Positions 10,128 through 20,682 of a stretch of 64,000 bases of DNA are shown here, piece after piece. Each line of letters starts with the position of its first letter. The first letter of the stretch is position 1. The notes below the pieces were generated by a model that was given only the letters and a program-made list of their open reading frames with translations, had not been told where the DNA came from and made no database searches. The stretch spans positions 1,054,001-1,118,000 of the forward strand of contig NC_016941.1 in the NCBI RefSeq assembly GCF_000236925.1, written 5' to 3'. Source of the DNA: Staphylococcus argenteus (GTDB lineage: Bacteria > Bacillota > Bacilli > Staphylococcales > Staphylococcaceae). The translations under genes were made by a program, and so were the position numbers.

Positions 10128-10319
10128 CTATAACCAATCGTTTTCACGATACTTTTTCTTTGTAGTAAATCCAATACCAAAGGTTGCAACAAGTAATATA
10201 AATGTTAAAATCATCATTGGCACATTTGATGCACCAACTGCAAAACTAAATAATACTAAGAAAATAATAGCTAATATAGAAAATACCCAAAAGATATTTT
10301 TAGATTTTTTTTGTTTCAT
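10128..10319 (-). CDS. Small two-span membrane protein, YlaF family
   Basis: A 63-aa protein with a basic start (MKQKKSKN), two hydrophobic helices (about 9-28 and 32-51) and a charged tail. Size, topology and position directly divergent from typA match YlaF of Bacillus; function is unknown. The ribosome site (GGTGGGGAT) is good on the minus strand. The assignment rests largely on gene order, since so short a hydrophobic protein has few distinctive residues. Confidence 0.75.
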   Translation of the reverse strand: MKQKKSKNIFWVFSILAIIFLVLFSFAVGASNVPMMILTFILLVATFGIGFTTKKKYRENDWL

Positions 10320-10420
10320 CCTATCCCCACCTTTTGCTTATCTTTTCTCAATTATATGATATAATAAAAAAGTTGTAATTAAAAGTGGGATTTTACTTAA
10401 GAAAGAAGGAAATTATTTAT

Positions 10421-12268
10421 ATGACTAATAAAAGAGAAGATGTCCGCAATATAGCAATTATTGCTCACGTTGACCATGGTAAAACAACACTCGTAGATGA
10501 GTTGTTAAAACAATCTGGTATATTCAGAGAAAACGAACATGTTGATGAACGTGCAATGGACTCTAATGACATCGAGAGAGAACGTGGTATAACAATCCTA
10601 GCCAAAAATACGGCTGTTGATTATAAAGGTACGCGTATTAATATTTTAGATACACCGGGGCACGCTGACTTTGGTGGAGAAGTAGAACGTATTATGAAAA
10701 TGGTAGATGGTGTTGTTTTAGTAGTAGATGCATATGAAGGTACAATGCCTCAAACACGTTTTGTACTTAAAAAAGCATTAGAACAAAACTTAAAACCAGT
10801 TGTTGTTGTTAATAAAATTGATAAACCATCAGCTCGTCCAGAAGGTGTTGTAGATGAAGTATTAGATTTATTTATCGAATTAGAAGCTAACGATGAACAA
10901 TTAGAATTCCCTGTAGTATATGCTTCAGCTGTAAACGGTACTGCTAGTTTAGATCCTGAAAAACAAGATGATAATTTACAATCTTTATATGAAACAATTA
11001 TTGATTATGTTCCAGCACCAATTGACAATAGCGATGAACCATTACAATTCCAAGTTGCATTACTAGATTATAATGATTATGTTGGTCGAATTGGTATAGG
11101 TCGTGTATTCAGAGGTAAAATGCGTGTTGGTGATAACGTTTCATTAATTAAATTAGATGGTACAGTTAAAAACTTCCGTGTAACTAAAATCTTTGGTTAC
11201 TTTGGATTAAAACGTCTTGAAATTGAAGAGGCACAAGCTGGTGACTTAATTGCTGTTTCAGGAATGGAAGATATCAACGTTGGTGAAACTGTAACACCAC
11301 ATGATCATCAAGAAGCATTACCAGTTTTACGTATTGACGAACCAACACTTGAAATGACATTTAAAGTAAATAATTCGCCATTTGCTGGTCGTGAAGGTGA
11401 TTTCGTAACAGCCCGTCAAATACAAGAACGTTTAAATCAACAATTAGAGACCGATGTTTCATTAAAAGTTTCAAATACTGATTCACCTGATACATGGGTT
11501 GTTGCTGGACGTGGGGAATTACATTTATCGATTCTAATCGAAAACATGCGTCGTGAAGGATACGAATTACAAGTATCTAAGCCACAAGTAATTATTAAAG
11601 AAATTGATGGTGTTATGTGTGAACCATTTGAACGTGTTCAATGTGAAGTACCTCAAGAAAATGCTGGTGCAGTTATTGAATCATTAGGAGCACGTAAAGG
11701 TGAAATGGTCGATATGACTACAACTGATAATGGATTAACGCGATTAATCTTCAATGTACCTGCCCGTGGTATGATTGGTTATACAACTGAGTTTATGTCT
11801 ATGACAAGAGGTTATGGTATTATCAATCATACATTTGAAGAGTTTAGACCACGTATTAAAGCTCAAATCGGTGGACGACGTAATGGTGCTTTAATTTCTA
11901 TGGACCAAGGATCTGCAAGTACGTATGCAATATTAGGACTTGAAGATAGAGGGGTTAACTTCATGGAACCTGGTACAGAAGTTTATGAAGGTATGATTGT
12001 TGGTGAACATAATCGTGAAAATGACTTAACAGTTAATATTACTAAAACTAAACATCAAACAAACGTACGTTCAGCAACGAAAGATCAAACACAAACGATG
12101 AATAGACCTCGTATTTTAACTTTAGAAGAAGCATTACAATTTATTAATGACGATGAATTGGTTGAGGTTACACCTGAAAGTATCCGTTTGAGAAAGAAAA
12201 TTTTAAATAAAAACGTTCGTGAAAAAGAAGCAAAACGTATTAAACAAATGATGCAAGAAAACGAATAA
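10421..12268 (+). CDS. typA: Ribosome-associated GTPase TypA/BipA
   Basis: A translational GTPase of 615 aa, related to EF-G and LepA, that binds the ribosome and helps 50S assembly, notably in cold or stress. The G-domain has AHVDHGKTT (G1), DTPGHAD (G3) and NKID (G4), followed by beta-barrel, EF-G domain III/V-like parts and the BipA-specific C terminus ([15 protein letters not shown]). The frame is open from 10385, but ATG 10421 follows AGAAGGAA and gives the usual N terminus ([16 protein letters not shown]). Confidence 0.97.
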   Translation: MTNKREDVRNIAIIAHVDHGKTTLVDELLKQSGIFRENEHVDERAMDSNDIERERGITILAKNTAVDYKGTRINILDTPGHADFGGEVERIMKMVDGVVLVVDAYEGTMPQTRFVLKKALEQNLKPVVVVNKIDKPSARPEGVVDEVLDLFIELEANDEQLEFPVVYASAVNGTASLDPEKQDDNLQSLYETIIDYVPAPIDNSDEPLQFQVALLDYNDYVGRIGIGRVFRGKMRVGDNVSLIKLDGTVKNFRVTKIFGYFGLKRLEIEEAQAGDLIAVSGMEDINVGETVTPHDHQEALPVLRIDEPTLEMTFKVNNSPFAGREGDFVTARQIQERLNQQLETDVSLKVSNTDSPDTWVVAGRGELHLSILIENMRREGYELQVSKPQVIIKEIDGVMCEPFERVQCEVPQENAGAVIESLGARKGEMVDMTTTDNGLTRLIFNVPARGMIGYTTEFMSMTRGYGIINHTFEEFRPRIKAQIGGRRNGALISMDQGSASTYAILGLEDRGVNFMEPGTEVYEGMIVGEHNRENDLTVNITKTKHQTNVRSATKDQTQTMNRPRILTLEEALQFINDDELVEVTPESIRLRKKILNKNVREKEAKRIKQMMQENE

Positions 12269-12295
12269 TTTAAATTTACTTTAAGTAAGATAAAT

Positions 12296-12340
12296 AAAAG
12301 AGAAGCTAAGTGATTAAGATTACTTAGCTTCTCTTTTAAT
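12296..12340 (+). terminator. Rho-independent terminator of typA
   Basis: A 16-bp perfect stem (12296-12311 with 12322-12337) with a 10-nt loop ends in T-rich sequence. Its A-rich left side also allows it to act on the minus strand, for the ylaI transcript. Confidence 0.9.
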
Positions 12341-12366
12341 ATGATTGAACAATTCAATGTTGGCTA

Positions 12367-12534
12367 TTAATCGAGAGGGTAATGTTGTGCTCTCTGTTTA
12401 GGTGTATCTAAGCGACTTTTACAATCATCACACATAAATGTACGTATTGGATTATTTTTTAGCCTTTTAGATTCGGTTGTACGTTCATCTATAAATACCT
12501 TTGCGTCACAGATAATACATTGCACTTGTCGCAA
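12367..12534 (-). CDS. YlaI-like zinc-ribbon protein (DUF2197)
   Basis: A 55-aa protein read from a TTG start. It holds two CxxC pairs: CIIC near residues 6-9 and CDDC near 35-38, with the family-typical stretch RLKNNPIRTFMC between them. This is the pattern of YlaI/DUF2197 proteins, likely a zinc ribbon of unknown role. Its ribosome site (GAGGTGA, minus strand) lies within the last codons of the upstream gene and only one base separates stop and start, so the two are probably coupled. The gene is easily missed because of its size and TTG start. Confidence 0.8.
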   Translation of the reverse strand: MRQVQCIICDAKVFIDERTTESKRLKNNPIRTFMCDDCKSRLDTPKQRAQHYPLD

Positions 12535-12535
12535 A

Positions 12536-13018
12536 TTAAATCACCTCAATGTGAGTAACATGGTTTATTTGGTAAGAATAACCATCTTCTTGATTATAGA
12601 TAAAGCTATCTACTCCATTATCGTCGTATAGACGTTTACCATCTTTTGCGAATTGGAAAAATAAATATGGTAATAAATCCAAAGGTATATCTAAATGATT
12701 CTGATCATTTGATAAACGAATTGTAGTTGCGGAGTTTTTAGGCTCAGCATGTTTGAAGAAAGGTGTCATATTAATTACAAATGAACCTTCTAACATAGCA
12801 CGCTTTTTATATTTAATTTCAGAATTTAACGTAGGTGGATTAGTTTGACCTTCTAAAATAGCACGATTCCATTCATGGTTATCTTCAAAGTCAATCGGCT
12901 TTGAACCATCAAAGACACCTTTTTCTAAATCTTCAATGCTGACTTTTCTATCATCAAATATCCAAGTCGTACTATCTAATGTTATAGGAAACTTTACGGC
13001 TCCTTTAATTTGTATCAT
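12536..13018 (-). CDS. YlaL-like conserved protein
   Basis: A soluble 160-aa protein. I place it as the YlaL counterpart because it lies between ylaI and ylaN as in Bacillus; some annotations call such proteins peptidyl-prolyl isomerase, but I see no motif that supports that. It begins MIQIKGAVKFPITLDSTTW, with no signal peptide, and ends in a beta-rich part (DGYSYQINHVTHIEVI). The frame extends to 13075, but GGGAGTGGG lies 3 bp before the ATG at 13018. It is the first gene of a two-gene minus-strand unit with ylaI. Confidence 0.72.
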   Translation of the reverse strand: MIQIKGAVKFPITLDSTTWIFDDRKVSIEDLEKGVFDGSKPIDFEDNHEWNRAILEGQTNPPTLNSEIKYKKRAMLEGSFVINMTPFFKHAEPKNSATTIRLSNDQNHLDIPLDLLPYLFFQFAKDGKRLYDDNGVDSFIYNQEDGYSYQINHVTHIEVI

Positions 13019-13158
13019 TTTCCCACTCCCTATGATTTTATATATCAATATTTTAACACAAATTGCCAAAGACACATTTTAAATCTACTTGCTTTTTAAT
13101 ATTTAGTAAGATAAACTTTTATTAAGACTTTAGAATTTATATAGAGGGGGAGCGTGTC

Positions 13159-13434
13159 ATGGCGAAACAATCGACAATGAAAAATGCAGCTTTGAAACAA
13201 TTGACTAATGATGCAGATGAAATCTTACATCTGATTAAAGTCCAACTAGATAATTTAACTTTACCTTCATGCCCATTATATGAAGAAGTACTTGATACTC
13301 AAATGTTTGGACTTCAAAAAGAAGTTGATTTTGCTGTAAAATTAGGTTTAGTTGACCGTGAAGATGGCAAACAAATTATGTTGCGTCTTGAAAAAGAACT
13401 TTCAAAATTACATGAAGCTTATACACTTGTTTAA
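13159..13434 (+). CDS. ylaN: YlaN family protein (DUF1507), Fur-associated
   Basis: A small soluble helical protein of 91 aa. Published work on Bacillus and S. aureus YlaN links it to the ferric uptake regulator: it binds Fur and relieves repression when iron is scarce, and it becomes essential under low iron. The sequence matches DUF1507 over its length ([17 protein letters not shown] in the middle). Strong ribosome site AGGGGGAG. A terminator follows, so it is probably monocistronic. The Fur link is from family knowledge, and the Fur-boxed isd genes lie 16 kb downstream. Confidence 0.88.
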   Translation: MAKQSTMKNAALKQLTNDADEILHLIKVQLDNLTLPSCPLYEEVLDTQMFGLQKEVDFAVKLGLVDREDGKQIMLRLEKELSKLHEAYTLV

Positions 13435-13522
13435 GGTTAAATATATAAATATACAAATGAAGGCGTAAGACAATCGTTAATTGAATTGCGCCGATTTTAA
13501 ATTTACTCTATCATTTTTTTAT

Positions 13523-13570
13523 AAGTGACTGCTGTGTTATCTAAGAGATAACATGACAGTCACTTTTATT
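13523..13570 (+). terminator. Rho-independent terminator of ylaN
   Basis: A two-part stem (AAGTGACTG with CAGTCACTT outside, TGTTATCT with AGATAACA inside) with loop AAG and a following TTTT. The rest of the 300-bp gap up to ftsW is AT-rich with no other clear signal. Confidence 0.85.
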
Positions 13571-13734
13571 GAGTTTAGCGATTCACGATATTAATATAAC
13601 AACATTCTATAAATTACCTCAAGATACCTGTTAATATTTGTGATTATGACTATGTCATGTATATAATAAGTAACACGGATTTTTAAAATTATAGTGTTTA
13701 ACAAAATCATTTGAAGTATAAATTGTAGAATTGG

Positions 13735-14973
13735 ATGACTGAATATATGAAGAATTTTAGAAGTATTTTACGGTATATTGGTAGAACGTCTAAGTTTATT
13801 GATTATCCGTTATTAGTTACATATATTGTATTAAGTTTAATAGGATTAGTGATGGTATATAGTGCCAGTATGGTACCAGCGACGAAAGGGACATTGACCG
13901 GCGGGATTGATGTTCCAGGTACATATTTTTATAATAGACAATTAGCATACGTAATTATGAGTTTTATAATTGTATTTTTCATAGCCTTTTTAATGAATGT
14001 AAAGCTATTAAGTAATATTAAAGTCCAAAAAGGGATGATTATTGCAATCGTTTCACTTTTGTTACTAACCTTAGTTATAGGTAAAGATATTAATGGTTCT
14101 AAAAGTTGGATTAACTTAGGTTTTATGAACTTACAAGCATCTGAGTTATTAAAGATTGTAATTATTTTATATGTTCCGTTTATGATTAGTAAAAAAATGC
14201 CAAGAGTATTAAGTCAGCCAAAAATCATTTTGAGTCCTATTGTTTTAGCACTAGGCTGTACGTTTTTAGTATTTTTACAAAAAGACGTTGGACAAACATT
14301 ACTTATATTAATCATTTTATTCGCGATAATATTTTATTCAGGTATTGGTGTAAATAAAGTGTTGAAATTTGGGATACCGGCTGTATTAGGGTTTTTAGTC
14401 GTCTTTGTCATTGCTTTAATGGCAGGTTGGTTGCCTAGTTATTTAACAGCTCGTTTTAGCACATTAACGGATCCATTCCAGTTTGAATCAGGAACGGGAT
14501 ACCATATTTCCAATTCATTACTTGCGATAGGTAATGGTGGTATTTTTGGTAAAGGATTAGGAAATAGTGCAATGAAATTAGGTTATTTACCTGAACCACA
14601 TACCGATTTTATCTTTGCCATTATTTGTGAAGAATTAGGATTAATCGGAGGGTTACTCGTTATCACACTTGAGTTTTTCATCGTATATCGTGCTTTCCAA
14701 TTTGCTAACAAAACATCATCTTATTTTTATAAATTAGTATGTGTCGGAATTGCTACTTACTTTGGAAGTCAAACGTTCGTTAACATTGGTGGTATTTCGG
14801 CGACAATACCATTAACAGGTGTACCTTTACCATTTATAAGTTTTGGTGGTTCATCAATGATTAGTTTGAGTATCGCCATGGGACTGCTTCTAATTGTAGG
14901 TAAACAAATTAAAGTTGACCAACAACGTAAGAAGAAACAACAAAAAGTTGATATTAGAAGACGATTTAATTAA
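13735..14973 (+). CDS. ftsW: Septal peptidoglycan glycosyltransferase FtsW
   Basis: A SEDS-family polymerase that makes glycan strands from lipid II at the division septum together with a class-B PBP (PBP1 in staphylococci). The 412-aa protein has about ten membrane segments. Family signatures are present: GINGSKSWINL-like (DINGSKSWI), the long loop with ASELLKI, and GGIFGKGLG...LPEPHTDFIFAIICEE, which contains the catalytic Asp. The C-terminal SFGGSSM motif is typical. Start is uncertain: ATG 13735 or ATG 13747 (MKNFRS), neither with a strong ribosome site; the second matches the N terminus I recall. Confidence 0.93.
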   Translation: MTEYMKNFRSILRYIGRTSKFIDYPLLVTYIVLSLIGLVMVYSASMVPATKGTLTGGIDVPGTYFYNRQLAYVIMSFIIVFFIAFLMNVKLLSNIKVQKGMIIAIVSLLLLTLVIGKDINGSKSWINLGFMNLQASELLKIVIILYVPFMISKKMPRVLSQPKIILSPIVLALGCTFLVFLQKDVGQTLLILIILFAIIFYSGIGVNKVLKFGIPAVLGFLVVFVIALMAGWLPSYLTARFSTLTDPFQFESGTGYHISNSLLAIGNGGIFGKGLGNSAMKLGYLPEPHTDFIFAIICEELGLIGGLLVITLEFFIVYRAFQFANKTSSYFYKLVCVGIATYFGSQTFVNIGGISATIPLTGVPLPFISFGGSSMISLSIAMGLLLIVGKQIKVDQQRKKKQQKVDIRRRFN

Positions 14974-14981
14974 ATAAAGTG

Positions 14982-15042
14982 AAGCCAATATTTAGAATGC
15001 GATAATTTTTATCAAAATGTATTCTGAATGTTGGCTTTTTTG
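14982..15042 (+). terminator. Rho-independent terminator of ftsW
   Basis: AAGCCAA...AGAAT pairs with ATTCT...TTGGCTT across a 20-nt loop, followed by six T. Confidence 0.8.
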
Positions 15043-15164
15043 TTTATAAAAATTGCAGAAATTGTTGATTGTTGATTTTTGAATGCAATAAACGGTGGAT
15101 GTATTTAATCTATAATTAGGTTAACTTCATTAGAACTATGCAAAGAATTATCAACAAAGTTAAT

Positions 15165-15475
15165 GATAGGGAATGGGACAGAAATGATAAAGAGTCACTA
15201 ATGATTTATTATGTAGTGGCTCTTACACATTAGCCATAGCTAATGTGTACTTAAAAATAGGAATACATGAGTAAAACGCATGCATAAGAAATACTAATTT
15301 CTAAAGAAAAAGTATTTCTTTATGTTTGGGGCCCCAACACAGAAGCTGGCGGAAAGCCAGCTTACAATAATGTGCAAGTTGGGGCCCCTGACTTTATTTT
15401 TAAAAAGCTTGTTACAAGCGCATTTTCATTCAGTCAACTACTGCTGATATAACTTATAGCGCTTATGTTCCAGAT
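15165..15475. repeat. STAR-type intergenic repeat element
   Basis: The core GGGGCCCC (15329-15336) ... GGGGCCCC (15381-15388) brackets a perfect 8-bp hairpin (AAGCTGGC/GCCAGCTT), the form of S. aureus STAR repeats. Flanks on both sides (GGGACAGAAATGAT at left, GCTTGTT...AAGCGCATTTTC at right) match in inverted orientation the element at 62215-62572, so the repeat unit is longer than the GC-rich core. The remaining gap to pyc (15476-15855) is AT-rich and I see no gene in it. Confidence 0.75.
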
Positions 15476-15855
15476 TTATCAAATTTTATAAAGGTATTGG
15501 GAGATAATTATAAATAAATTTTATAGTTAAAATTGAACAAAGAAGGTAGCGAAATTATAATCTTGATGATAAGATAAAGTTATCGCTATTGATAATAAAA
15601 GTTGATGTTTTGCGATTTTATTTTAATATATTTAGAATTGCAAAAATCAAAAATTTTTCACAACAAAAATGTGGGAAAGCTGTTGTTGCAATGTCATTTT
15701 TGAAAATATCTTTATGAAATGGAGGTATTCATCGACGCAAGTATGTTAAATTTTTAAAATTTGAAACATAACTATAGCAAAACAGAACGCTTTAAGATAA
15801 AATTTTATTATCTAATTAGTTAGAAAATTCTAATAGTTTGAGGAGTGTATCGCTA

Positions 15856-18800
15856 TTGAAACAAATAAAAAAGTTACTTGTTGCTAACCGTGGAGAAATT
15901 GCAATTCGTATATTTAGAGCGGCAGCAGAATTAGACATCAGCACAGTTGCAATTTATTCTAATGAAGACAAAAGTTCATTACATAGATATAAAGCAGATG
16001 AATCCTATTTAGTTGGAAGTGATTTAGGTCCTGCTGAAAGTTATTTAAATATTGAGCGTATCATTGATGTAGCAAAACAAGCGAATGTGGATGCGATTCA
16101 TCCTGGCTATGGATTTTTAAGTGAAAATGAACAATTTGCACGTCGATGTGCTGAAGAAGGTATTAAATTTATTGGTCCTCATTTAGAACATTTAGATATG
16201 TTTGGTGATAAAGTTAAAGCGCGTACCACAGCAATTAAAGCAGATTTACCAGTAATTCCTGGTACTGATGGACCAATTAAATCATATGAGCTTGCAAAAG
16301 CATTTGCTGAAGAAGCTGGTTTCCCGCTAATGATTAAAGCTACTAGTGGCGGTGGCGGTAAAGGTATGAGGATTGTTCGTGAAGAAAGTGAATTAGAAGA
16401 TGCTTTCCATCGTGCGAAATCTGAAGCTGAAAAATCATTTGGTAATAGTGAAGTTTACATAGAAAGATATATTGATAATCCTAAGCATATTGAAGTACAG
16501 GTCATTGGAGATGAGCATGGTAATATTGTACATCTTTACGAACGTGATTGTTCTGTACAACGTCGTCATCAAAAGGTTGTTGAGGTTGCACCATCAGTTG
16601 GGTTGTCATCTGATTTACGTCAACGTATTTGTGATGCTGCAATACAATTAATGGAAAATATTAAATATGTCAATGCGGGTACTGTTGAATTCTTAGTATC
16701 GGGTGATGAATTCTTCTTTATTGAGGTTAATCCACGTGTACAAGTAGAACATACGATTACCGAAATGGTTACTGGTATCGATATAGTTAAAACCCAAATA
16801 TTAGTTGCAGCTGGTGCTAATTTGTTTGGTAAAGAGATTAATATGCCACAACAAAAAGATATTACGACATTAGGTTATGCAATTCAATGTCGAATTACAA
16901 CTGAAGATCCATTAAATGATTTTATGCCTGATACGGGTACTATTATTGCATATCGTTCGAGTGGCGGCTTTGGTGTTCGTCTTGATGCAGGTGATGGGTT
17001 CCAAGGTGCAGAAATTTCACCATATTATGACTCATTGCTTGTTAAGTTATCTACACATGCCATTTCTTTTAAACAAGCAGAAGAAAAAATGGTGCGTTCA
17101 TTACGCGAAATGAGAATTCGTGGTGTTAAGACCAATATTCCATTCTTAATTAATGTAATGAAAAATAAGAAATTTACAAGTGGTGACTATACAACTAAAT
17201 TCATTGAAGAAACACCAGAGTTGTTTGAAATTCAACCTTCTTTAGATAGAGGTACTAAAACTTTAGAATATATTGGTAATGTGACAATCAATGGTTTCCC
17301 GAATGTTGAAAAGCGCCCTAAACCAGATTATGAGTTAGCATCAATCCCAACAGTTTCAACAAGTAAAATTGCTTCATTTAATGGTACAAAGCAATTACTT
17401 GATGAAGTAGGTCCTAAAGGTGTTGCTGAATGGGTTAAAAAGCAAGATGATGTCTTATTAACTGACACAACATTTAGAGATGCGCACCAATCATTATTAG
17501 CAACACGAGTTAGAACTAAAGACATGATTAACATTGCATCTAAAACTGCAGAAGTATTTAAAGATGGTTTTTCACTTGAAATGTGGGGTGGCGCAACATT
17601 CGATGTTGCATATAACTTCTTGAAGGAAAACCCATGGGAACGACTTGAACGTCTACGTAAAGCTATTCCGAATGTTTTGTTCCAGATGTTATTACGTGCA
17701 TCAAACGCAGTTGGCTATAAAAATTATGCAGATAACGTTATTCATAAATTTGTTCAAGAGAGTGCTAAAGCTGGTATCGACGTGTTCAGAATTTTCGACT
17801 CACTAAACTGGGTAGATCAAATGAAAGTTGCTAATGAAGCGGTACAAGAAGCTGGTAAAATTTCTGAAGGTACGATTTGTTATACTGGTGATATTTTAAA
17901 TCCAGAACGCTCAAATATTTATACATTAGAATATTATGTGAAACTTGCGAAAGAATTAGAACGCGAAGGATTCCATATTCTAGCTATTAAAGATATGGCA
18001 GGCTTATTGAAACCTAAAGCTGCTTTTGAATTGATAGGTGAATTAAAAGCTGCTGTAGATTTACCAATACATCTTCACACGCATGATACTAGTGGAAATG
18101 GTTTATTAACTTACAAACAAGCAATCGATGCAGGTGTTGATATTATAGATACAGCAGTTGCTTCAATGAGTGGTTTAACAAGTCAACCAAGTGCCAATTC
18201 TTTATATTTTGCATTAAATGGTTTCCCGCGCCATTTAAGAACTGATATTGAAGGTATGGAAGCATTAAGTCATTATTGGTCTACGGTAAGAACATATTAT
18301 TCAGATTTTGAAAGTGATATTAAATCACCAAATACTGAAATTTATCAACATGAGATGCCAGGTGGACAATATTCAAATTTAAGTCAGCAAGCTAAAAGTT
18401 TAGGTCTTGGCGAAAGATTTGATGAAGTAAAAGACATGTATCGTCGTGTGAACTTCTTATTTGGGGATATTGTTAAAGTAACTCCATCATCTAAAGTAGT
18501 TGGTGATATGGCACTTTACATGGTTCAAAATGATCTTGATGAACAATCTGTCATTTCTGAAGGACACAAACTAGATTTCCCTGAATCTGTTGTATCATTC
18601 TTTAAAGGTGAAATTGGTCAACCAGTGAATGGTTTTAATAAAGACTTACAAGCTGTTATTTTAAAAGGTCAAGAATCTCTGACTGCACGCCCAGGAGAAT
18701 ATTTGGAACCAGTTGATTTTGAAAAAGTCCGTGAGTTGCTAGAAGAAGAACAACAAGGCCCTGTTACAGAACAAGACATTATTAGTTATGTTCTATATCC

Positions 18801-19308
18801 AAAGGTATATGAACAATATATTCAAACTAGAAATCAATATGGTAATTTATCTTTACTTGATACACCAACATTCTTCTTTGGAATGCGAAATGGTGAAACT
18901 GTGGAAATCGAAATAGATAAAGGTAAACGATTAATAATTAAACTTGAAACAATTAGTGAGCCAGATGAAAATGGTAATAGAACAATTTATTATGCTATGA
19001 ATGGACAAGCAAGACGTATTTATATTAAAGATGAAAATGTTCATACGAATGCGAATGTTAAACCGAAAGCAGATAAGAGTAATCCAAGTCATATAGGTGC
19101 ACAAATGCCAGGCTCAGTAACTGAAGTTAAAGTGAGTGTAGGTGAGACTGTTAAGGCAAACCAACCATTGCTAATTACTGAAGCTATGAAAATGGAAACA
19201 ACGATCCAAGCACCATTTGACGGTGTGATTAAACAAGTTACAGTAAATAATGGTGATACCATTGCAACTGGCGATTTACTAATAGAAATCGAAAAACCAA
19301 CAGACTAA
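15856..19308 (+). CDS. pyc: Pyruvate carboxylase
   Basis: Converts pyruvate, bicarbonate and ATP to oxaloacetate, refilling the TCA cycle. The 1150-aa chain holds a biotin carboxylase domain (ATSGGGGKGMR ATP loop, about 160-170; EVNPRVQVEHT), the carboxyltransferase TIM barrel (LLTDTTFRDAHQSLLATR, LHTHDTSGNGL) with metal-binding HLHTH, an allosteric/tetramer region, and a C-terminal biotinyl domain with EAMKMET (Lys1112). The start is the TTG at 15856, 10 bp after GAGGAG (15840-15845), giving KQIKKLLVANRGE; an earlier TTG at 15838 precedes the ribosome site. It stands alone before its terminator. Confidence 0.97.
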   Translation: MKQIKKLLVANRGEIAIRIFRAAAELDISTVAIYSNEDKSSLHRYKADESYLVGSDLGPAESYLNIERIIDVAKQANVDAIHPGYGFLSENEQFARRCAEEGIKFIGPHLEHLDMFGDKVKARTTAIKADLPVIPGTDGPIKSYELAKAFAEEAGFPLMIKATSGGGGKGMRIVREESELEDAFHRAKSEAEKSFGNSEVYIERYIDNPKHIEVQVIGDEHGNIVHLYERDCSVQRRHQKVVEVAPSVGLSSDLRQRICDAAIQLMENIKYVNAGTVEFLVSGDEFFFIEVNPRVQVEHTITEMVTGIDIVKTQILVAAGANLFGKEINMPQQKDITTLGYAIQCRITTEDPLNDFMPDTGTIIAYRSSGGFGVRLDAGDGFQGAEISPYYDSLLVKLSTHAISFKQAEEKMVRSLREMRIRGVKTNIPFLINVMKNKKFTSGDYTTKFIEETPELFEIQPSLDRGTKTLEYIGNVTINGFPNVEKRPKPDYELASIPTVSTSKIASFNGTKQLLDEVGPKGVAEWVKKQDDVLLTDTTFRDAHQSLLATRVRTKDMINIASKTAEVFKDGFSLEMWGGATFDVAYNFLKENPWERLERLRKAIPNVLFQMLLRASNAVGYKNYADNVIHKFVQESAKAGIDVFRIFDSLNWVDQMKVANEAVQEAGKISEGTICYTGDILNPERSNIYTLEYYVKLAKELEREGFHILAIKDMAGLLKPKAAFELIGELKAAVDLPIHLHTHDTSGNGLLTYKQAIDAGVDIIDTAVASMSGLTSQPSANSLYFALNGFPRHLRTDIEGMEALSHYWSTVRTYYSDFESDIKSPNTEIYQHEMPGGQYSNLSQQAKSLGLGERFDEVKDMYRRVNFLFGDIVKVTPSSKVVGDMALYMVQNDLDEQSVISEGHKLDFPESVVSFFKGEIGQPVNGFNKDLQAVILKGQESLTARPGEYLEPVDFEKVRELLEEEQQGPVTEQDIISYVLYPKVYEQYIQTRNQYGNLSLLDTPTFFFGMRNGETVEIEIDKGKRLIIKLETISEPDENGNRTIYYAMNGQARRIYIKDENVHTNANVKPKADKSNPSHIGAQMPGSVTEVKVSVGETVKANQPLLITEAMKMETTIQAPFDGVIKQVTVNNGDTIATGDLLIEIEKPTD

Positions 19309-19311
19309 TAA

Positions 19312-19350
19312 AAAGCGAGATTACAGTATTCAATTGTAATCTCGCTTTAT
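19312..19350 (+). terminator. Rho-independent terminator of pyc
   Basis: A 14-bp perfect stem (19312-19325 with 19335-19348) with a 9-nt loop and T-rich tail. Confidence 0.9.
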
Positions 19351-19395
19351 TAAGTGATATATGTAAAAAATCACGAAGTACTTTTTCTATTTCAA

Positions 19396-19449
19396 ACAAA
19401 AAGGAACCGCAATTTTAATGGCCGAACCATTAGAATTGCGGTTATCTTT
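19396..19449 (-). terminator. Terminator of ctaA
   Basis: AACCGCAATTTTAATGG (19405-19421) pairs with its near-complement ending at 19443; on the minus strand it is followed by a run of T (19400-19396 region). Confidence 0.85.
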
Positions 19450-20361
19450 TTATGCTTTGTTACTTCTTACTGAACGTAACATCAACATAATAAAGTATGT
19501 TGTCATTCCGAATAAGTATGTGATAAATAATGCGTGGAATAACGCGATGATTAAGTTAACATTTGTCATAATTGATAATGCGCCTGTAACAACTTGCAGT
19601 ATGACAAGAATAAATGATGCAGTATAACCATAACGAATTGTACGGTTGTTTGGATAATTTTTAACAGCATGGATATACGTAATCATAATAATAGTAAATA
19701 CGATAAATGCCATGATTCGATGTGCAAGTTGCACCCAATCTTGCTCTGAATGGGGAACTAGGTCGTTAAATGGTAATGGCCAACCGCCATAAGCTAAACT
19801 AGCGCCTGCATGTCGGACTAAAGCACCTGTGTAAACACCACAATAAATAATAATTGCCATTAACCAAGTTAAGCGTCTAAGTGGTTTTTTGATATATAAT
19901 TCATCAGCTTCGTATTTTTGGTCTACTGAAAAAATGATTAATGTTATTAAGAATACAGAAGAGAAACTGATTAGTGAAATACCAAAATGTAATGCTAAAA
20001 CATAATCGTTTTGTTGCCAAATTACAGCAGCAGCACCAATTAATGCTTGAAGTAATAAGAATCCTACACTAATGATTGATAATGGTTTTATCTCTTTAAT
20101 ATAGCCTATATGTTTCCATGCTGTTATAACTAACCATAAGACGATAAATAAAGATAAAGCTGAAACTGCTCTATGGCTCAGTTCAATAATCGTATCAATT
20201 GGAAAGAATTCTGGAATCAACGCACCATGACATAATGGCCAAGAAGAGCCACATCCATCAGCGGAACCTGTTTTAGTTACTAAGGCACCACCAAGCTGTA
20301 CAAATGTCATTATAAGCGTTGCTACGACACCTAACCATTTTAAATTCTTTTTGCCAAACAA
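19450..20361 (-). CDS. ctaA: Heme A synthase
   Basis: Oxidises the methyl group of heme O to make heme A for aa3-type quinol/cytochrome oxidase. About 303 aa with eight membrane segments. The conserved cysteine pair of the first external loop is visible ([12 protein letters not shown]) and four heme-ligand histidines can be placed ([27 protein letters not shown]). I take the TTG at 20361, which has GGGGTG 7 bp before it; upstream ATG codons lack such a site. It is divergent from ctaB, whose product makes its substrate heme O. Confidence 0.95.
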   Translation of the reverse strand: MFGKKNLKWLGVVATLIMTFVQLGGALVTKTGSADGCGSSWPLCHGALIPEFFPIDTIIELSHRAVSALSLFIVLWLVITAWKHIGYIKEIKPLSIISVGFLLLQALIGAAAVIWQQNDYVLALHFGISLISFSSVFLITLIIFSVDQKYEADELYIKKPLRRLTWLMAIIIYCGVYTGALVRHAGASLAYGGWPLPFNDLVPHSEQDWVQLAHRIMAFIVFTIIMITYIHAVKNYPNNRTIRYGYTASFILVILQVVTGALSIMTNVNLIIALFHALFITYLFGMTTYFIMLMLRSVRSNKA

Positions 20362-20453
20362 TTTTATACACCCCATCATAAAAAAACGCACCATTGAGAT
20401 TTAGAGTTACTAGCTTGTTTTGAGATATTACTAAAAATTAGCCCTGACCATGA

Positions 20454-20497
20454 TTTCCTAATTTGAAATGGATGATGGATGGGATTCAAATTAGAAA
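20454..20497. repeat. Inverted repeat in the ctaA-ctaB intergenic region
   Basis: CTAATTTGAA (20458-20467) and TTCAAATTAG (20485-20494) form a 10-bp stem, extended by TTTC/GAAA with a bulge, around an 18-nt loop. It lies about 95 bp upstream of ctaA and could be a leader structure of that gene. No T-run follows. Confidence 0.4.
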
Positions 20498-20682
20498 ATA
20501 TCATATTAATTTTTCAAGTATATAGCGAAAACCTTATGTCATATTTTTGTTAATACAAAAATTATGAGAAATTCAAATTCACTCAAAAATGAAGCTTCGA
20601 TATTAATCTCTTGAAGATGCATGATTCTACTTATTAAAATTTTCTAACATATATATTATAGCAATAATTTAAATGCTAATTG

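Noticed and set aside
15720..15760. GGAGGT motif as ribosome site of a leader peptide before pyc
   Set aside because: No ATG, GTG or TTG at a suitable distance opens a frame of meaningful length.
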